Positions 61,741-64,000 of a DNA stretch of 64,000 nucleotides are shown piece by piece. The notes below the pieces were generated by a model that searched no databases, was not told the origin of the DNA, and saw only the letters and a program-made list of their open reading frames with translations. The translations under genes were made by a program, and so were the position numbers. Each line of letters starts with the position of its first letter. The stretch's first letter is position 1. Source of the stretch: Steromphala cineraria (lineage: Eukaryota > Mollusca > Gastropoda > Trochida > Trochidae); NCBI GenBank assembly GCA_916613615.1, contig OU744735.1, positions 43,862,468 to 43,926,467 of the forward strand, in the 5' to 3' direction.

Positions 61741-63258
61741 GAAGGAGAGGCGGCCGATGGCGTCGTCCAAAGAGGCGGCCTTGTCGTACCTGCTTAAGGA
61801 GTGGACCTGCAGAGGAGCTGCAGGCTTGGAAGACTTGAGTGAGGAAGAGATGGAGAGCTTTGAGAAGTCGTCTTCCAACGAGGCGACACCATCTAGGACG
61901 TCCGGGTTGGGCGGAAGCATCACATCCGGGTCCTCACGTACGGTGTGGATGGAGGCAGACTCGCGGGGGGAAGTGCCCTGAGGAAGCCGGTCCGCGATCC
62001 ACTCGGGGATCAACCGCAGAGTTAAGTAGGTGGCGTTGTCATCCTCCTCCTCGTCGTAGTCGGGGTTAAAGTCTTCCTCTCTGTCCGGGTCTGAAGGGGG
62101 AAGCTTCTTCCTGGACGACCTGGGAGTCTTAGGAGGCGTACGTGGAGGCGTAGGGTCCTGGCGCCGAGAACGGTGGGACGACGACGTCTCCTTGGAGGAC
62201 GAGCGGGAGTGCCTACGCACCGGGCTGCGAGAGCGGGAGGGCGTAGAGGAGCGTATGCGGCGCCGCTGACGGCAAGGAGATCTGCTCCAGGAACGAAGAG
62301 GGGACCTGGAGTGTCTGGAGGGACAGCGTCCCCTAGGGGGTGAAGGCGAAGGGCGCCGGCGCTGGCGCTGGTCGGAGCGCTGGTGCTCGATGCGCTGGTC
62401 ACGATGGCGCTGGTCACGATGGCGCTGGTCCTGGCGCTGGCGCTGGTCCTGGCGCTGGGCGTTGCGCTGCTCCTGGCGCTGGTCGTTGCGCTGGTCCTGG
62501 CGCTGGTCTATGCGCTGGTCCTGGCGCTGGTCCTGGCGCTGGTCTAGGCGCTGGTCCTGGCGCTGGTTCTGGAGCTGGTCCTGGCGGTGGTAGGAACGCT
62601 GATCCTGGCGCTGGTCCTGAAGCTGGTCTGAAGGAGGTGGGAGACGAGCAGCCAAGGCCTTGTCCAGCATGGAGAGGACGGCTTGTTCCAGGCCCAGAGG
62701 GACGGCATCAGAAGGAGGAGGCATAGGGTTCCTGGGAGGCGTAGGATCCCTGGGAGGCGTAGGATCCCTGGGAGGCGTAGGATCCCTGGGAGGCGTAGGG
62801 TCCCTCGGGGGTGTAGGATCCCTGGGAGGCGTGGGAGCTCGTGGGGGATCCTGCACAGGAGGTGGAGGCGTCAGCGAGTGGCGAGGGGAGGTGGAAGACA
62901 TCGAGGTGCGGCGGAGGCGCTGAAGGAAACGCTTCCGGCGAGCAGCCGCGAAGAGCAGGAAGTCCGAGGGTGAGAGAGGACGGCACTCGTCACACCGAGA
63001 GGCGATGGAACACGTCCAAGGGAGACAGTCTGGACAGCGAGCGTGAGGGTCTCTGGCTGACTTAGCAGAGGGACACGCACTGCAGATCACTCTATAAATC
63101 ACTGCAAAGGCAAGCAAAACAATGCCAAGAGGGTAATACATAAGCAAGCAGAAAAAAGAAAAAAAAAATTTTTTTTTTTTTTTTGATTTAAAAATAATCC
63201 CCCGGAGGGGATAAATTAAAGCAGAAGCTTGCATGAAAAAGGGAAGAAAACAATGCAA
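61741..63258 (-). CDS. DIRS-like retrotransposon ORF1 (gag-like), truncated
   Basis: A minus-strand open frame of about 500 codons. Near residues 59-92 it has C-x2-C, a D-P-H-x2-C-x2-C-L cluster and a further C-x2-C (C59, C62, H72, C75, C78, C83, C89, C92), resembling the cysteine-rich N-terminus of DIRS-type ORF1 proteins as I recall them. Then come six or so PRDPTPP repeats (about 140-172), RQDQ-type repeats (about 216-295), an Arg/Ser-rich domain (about 300-370) and an acidic stretch. The frame is cut at 61741 where the EGF array begins; its stop at 61717 lies in array DNA. The start is uncertain: residues 1-50 are encoded by homopolymer-rich DNA, and GCCTTTGCAG near 63102 could be a splice acceptor. 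GC content is far above the neighbours. No RT or recombinase is present. A host SR-like protein is a less likely alternative. Confidence 0.5.
62380..62632. repeat. 12-bp tandem repeat inside the gag-like frame
   Basis: CTGGTCCTGGCG and variants repeat about twenty times and encode the Gln/Arg/Asp-rich segment on the minus strand. The plus-strand frames here (Trp/Arg- or Gly/Ala-rich) are shadows. Confidence 0.85.
62725..62840. repeat. 18-bp tandem repeat inside the gag-like frame
   Basis: GGAGGCGTAGGATCCCTG repeats about six times, encoding the Pro-Arg-Asp-Pro-Thr-Pro motif on the minus strand. Confidence 0.88.
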
Positions 63259-64000
63259 AAATAAAAAAAAAATTCATTGGAGAAAGAATTTATTTTTAGA
63301 TTTGATTGTGTATCCTTAAGAGATGAGAAAATTTTTATATATAGCAGGTTAGAGGGGAACATGCAAGAGGTAAAGAAACAACAACAAAAATAGAATTTTT
63401 TTTATAGAAATTTGTTTTTATAAGATTTGGTTGTGTAGCTTTAAGAGAATTACATAGAATTATGCAAGAAAGATTATATATAAATGCAAAGATATTATAT
63501 ATAGAATGAGGGAATTTACGAATTAATTATAATAGGAATTATAATTAAAAAAGCGTAAAGAAAAAAAACCATGGGTTTTTAAATATCCCAAGTTGTAGCG
63601 AACCGCATTCGGTGCAGGGAAAAAAGCGTACGTGCCAAACTGCACGTAGGCCAGGGGAAACCAGCAGAGGTGTGAAAGTAGCCCATAACAACAGGCCATG
63701 CAAGTTGGGAGAAAGTAATTAACCCAGATTGAAGGCCAGACATCGCAAGAGGGGAGTGGTGCGACGCCATGTTTGTTTTGACCGTGAAAAAGATCGCGAA
63801 ATTACGCGAGAGATTCAGGTGATAATTAATGATCGGGAAAGATCAAAAGTGCAATAAGGACATTATGGGGCAGCAAAACAACAAGGCAAAGGGTCGAAGG
63901 AAGAAAGAACCAAAACCAAACCTTGAATTAGGGAAATGTGTACGAAAACAAAACACGTGTTGACACAACATGTGAGTAGCAAGAAGTGATTTTGGACTAC
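63259..64000. other. AT-rich flank, possibly the 5' region of the retroelement
   Basis: Poly-A/T runs surround 63158-63190 and 63255-63290. A short direct repeat (TTTG-TTGTGTA-C-TTAAGAGA) occurs near 63301 and 63425. On the minus strand CTTGGGATATTTAAAAACC (about 63573-63591) offers a TATA-like element that could belong to the element's promoter. The 63-codon frame at 63579-63770 has no recognisable domain. No terminal repeat can be confirmed within the window. Confidence 0.35.

Noticed and set aside
62340..62726. Plus-strand Gly/Ala- and Trp/Arg-rich frames
   Set aside because: Complement shadows of the 12-bp repeat in the gag-like frame.

Overview
The window reads as nuclear DNA of an animal, most likely a marine lophotrochozoan and perhaps a mollusc. 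Coding DNA is split into small exons with GT/AG introns. The extracellular modules (calcium-binding EGF-like and C-type lectin-like) are all carried on phase 1 exons. The rest holds fold-back MITE-like elements, tRNA-derived SINE pieces, a decayed non-LTR retrotransposon, and a short element with an ACTCACT-type tail. The organism call is inference from these features; no sequence search was possible.

Layout. 1-2232: a broken non-LTR retrotransposon (reverse transcriptase plus C-terminal cysteine/histidine motif) ending in simple repeats. 2233-11851: gene-poor, AT-rich DNA with several fold-back elements (4240-4654, 6691-6924, 10486-10763) and a diverged segmental duplication (about 7205-8710 against 9440-10160) in which each copy carries a tRNA-like pol III head. 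11852-61570: the 3' part of one very large minus-strand gene. 61741-64000: a GC-rich open reading frame resembling DIRS-type retrotransposon ORF1, cut off abruptly against the gene, followed by AT-rich DNA.

The main result is the minus-strand gene. Read 5' to 3' (high to low coordinates), its visible part has 61 near-identical 84-nt exons, one per roughly 407-bp tandem unit (37077-61570). Next come one six-cysteine calcium-binding EGF exon (36491-36604), one four-cysteine EGF-like exon (34880-34960), a two-exon C-type lectin-like domain (32799-32990 and 30942-31193), a second two-exon C-type lectin-like domain (13369-13536 and 11852-12162), and a tyrosine-rich tail with the stop codon. Every junction is phase 1 and the split codons join sensibly across all introns. 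The visible coding part is about 2,080 residues, of which 1,708 come from the 61-copy array. The 5' end (start codon, signal peptide) is not in the window.

The intron between the two lectin domains is about 17.4 kb and is almost entirely tandem repeats: some 210 copies of a 75/77-bp satellite (about 13587-29680), a 61-64 bp family (29996-30545), and six copies of a 60-bp unit (30591-30950). Each 60-bp unit contains a copy of the exon's own splice donor and stays open in frame, so it could act as a ladder of alternative 5' splice sites. The long open frames seen across the 77-bp satellite are by-products of the repeat and are not annotated as genes.
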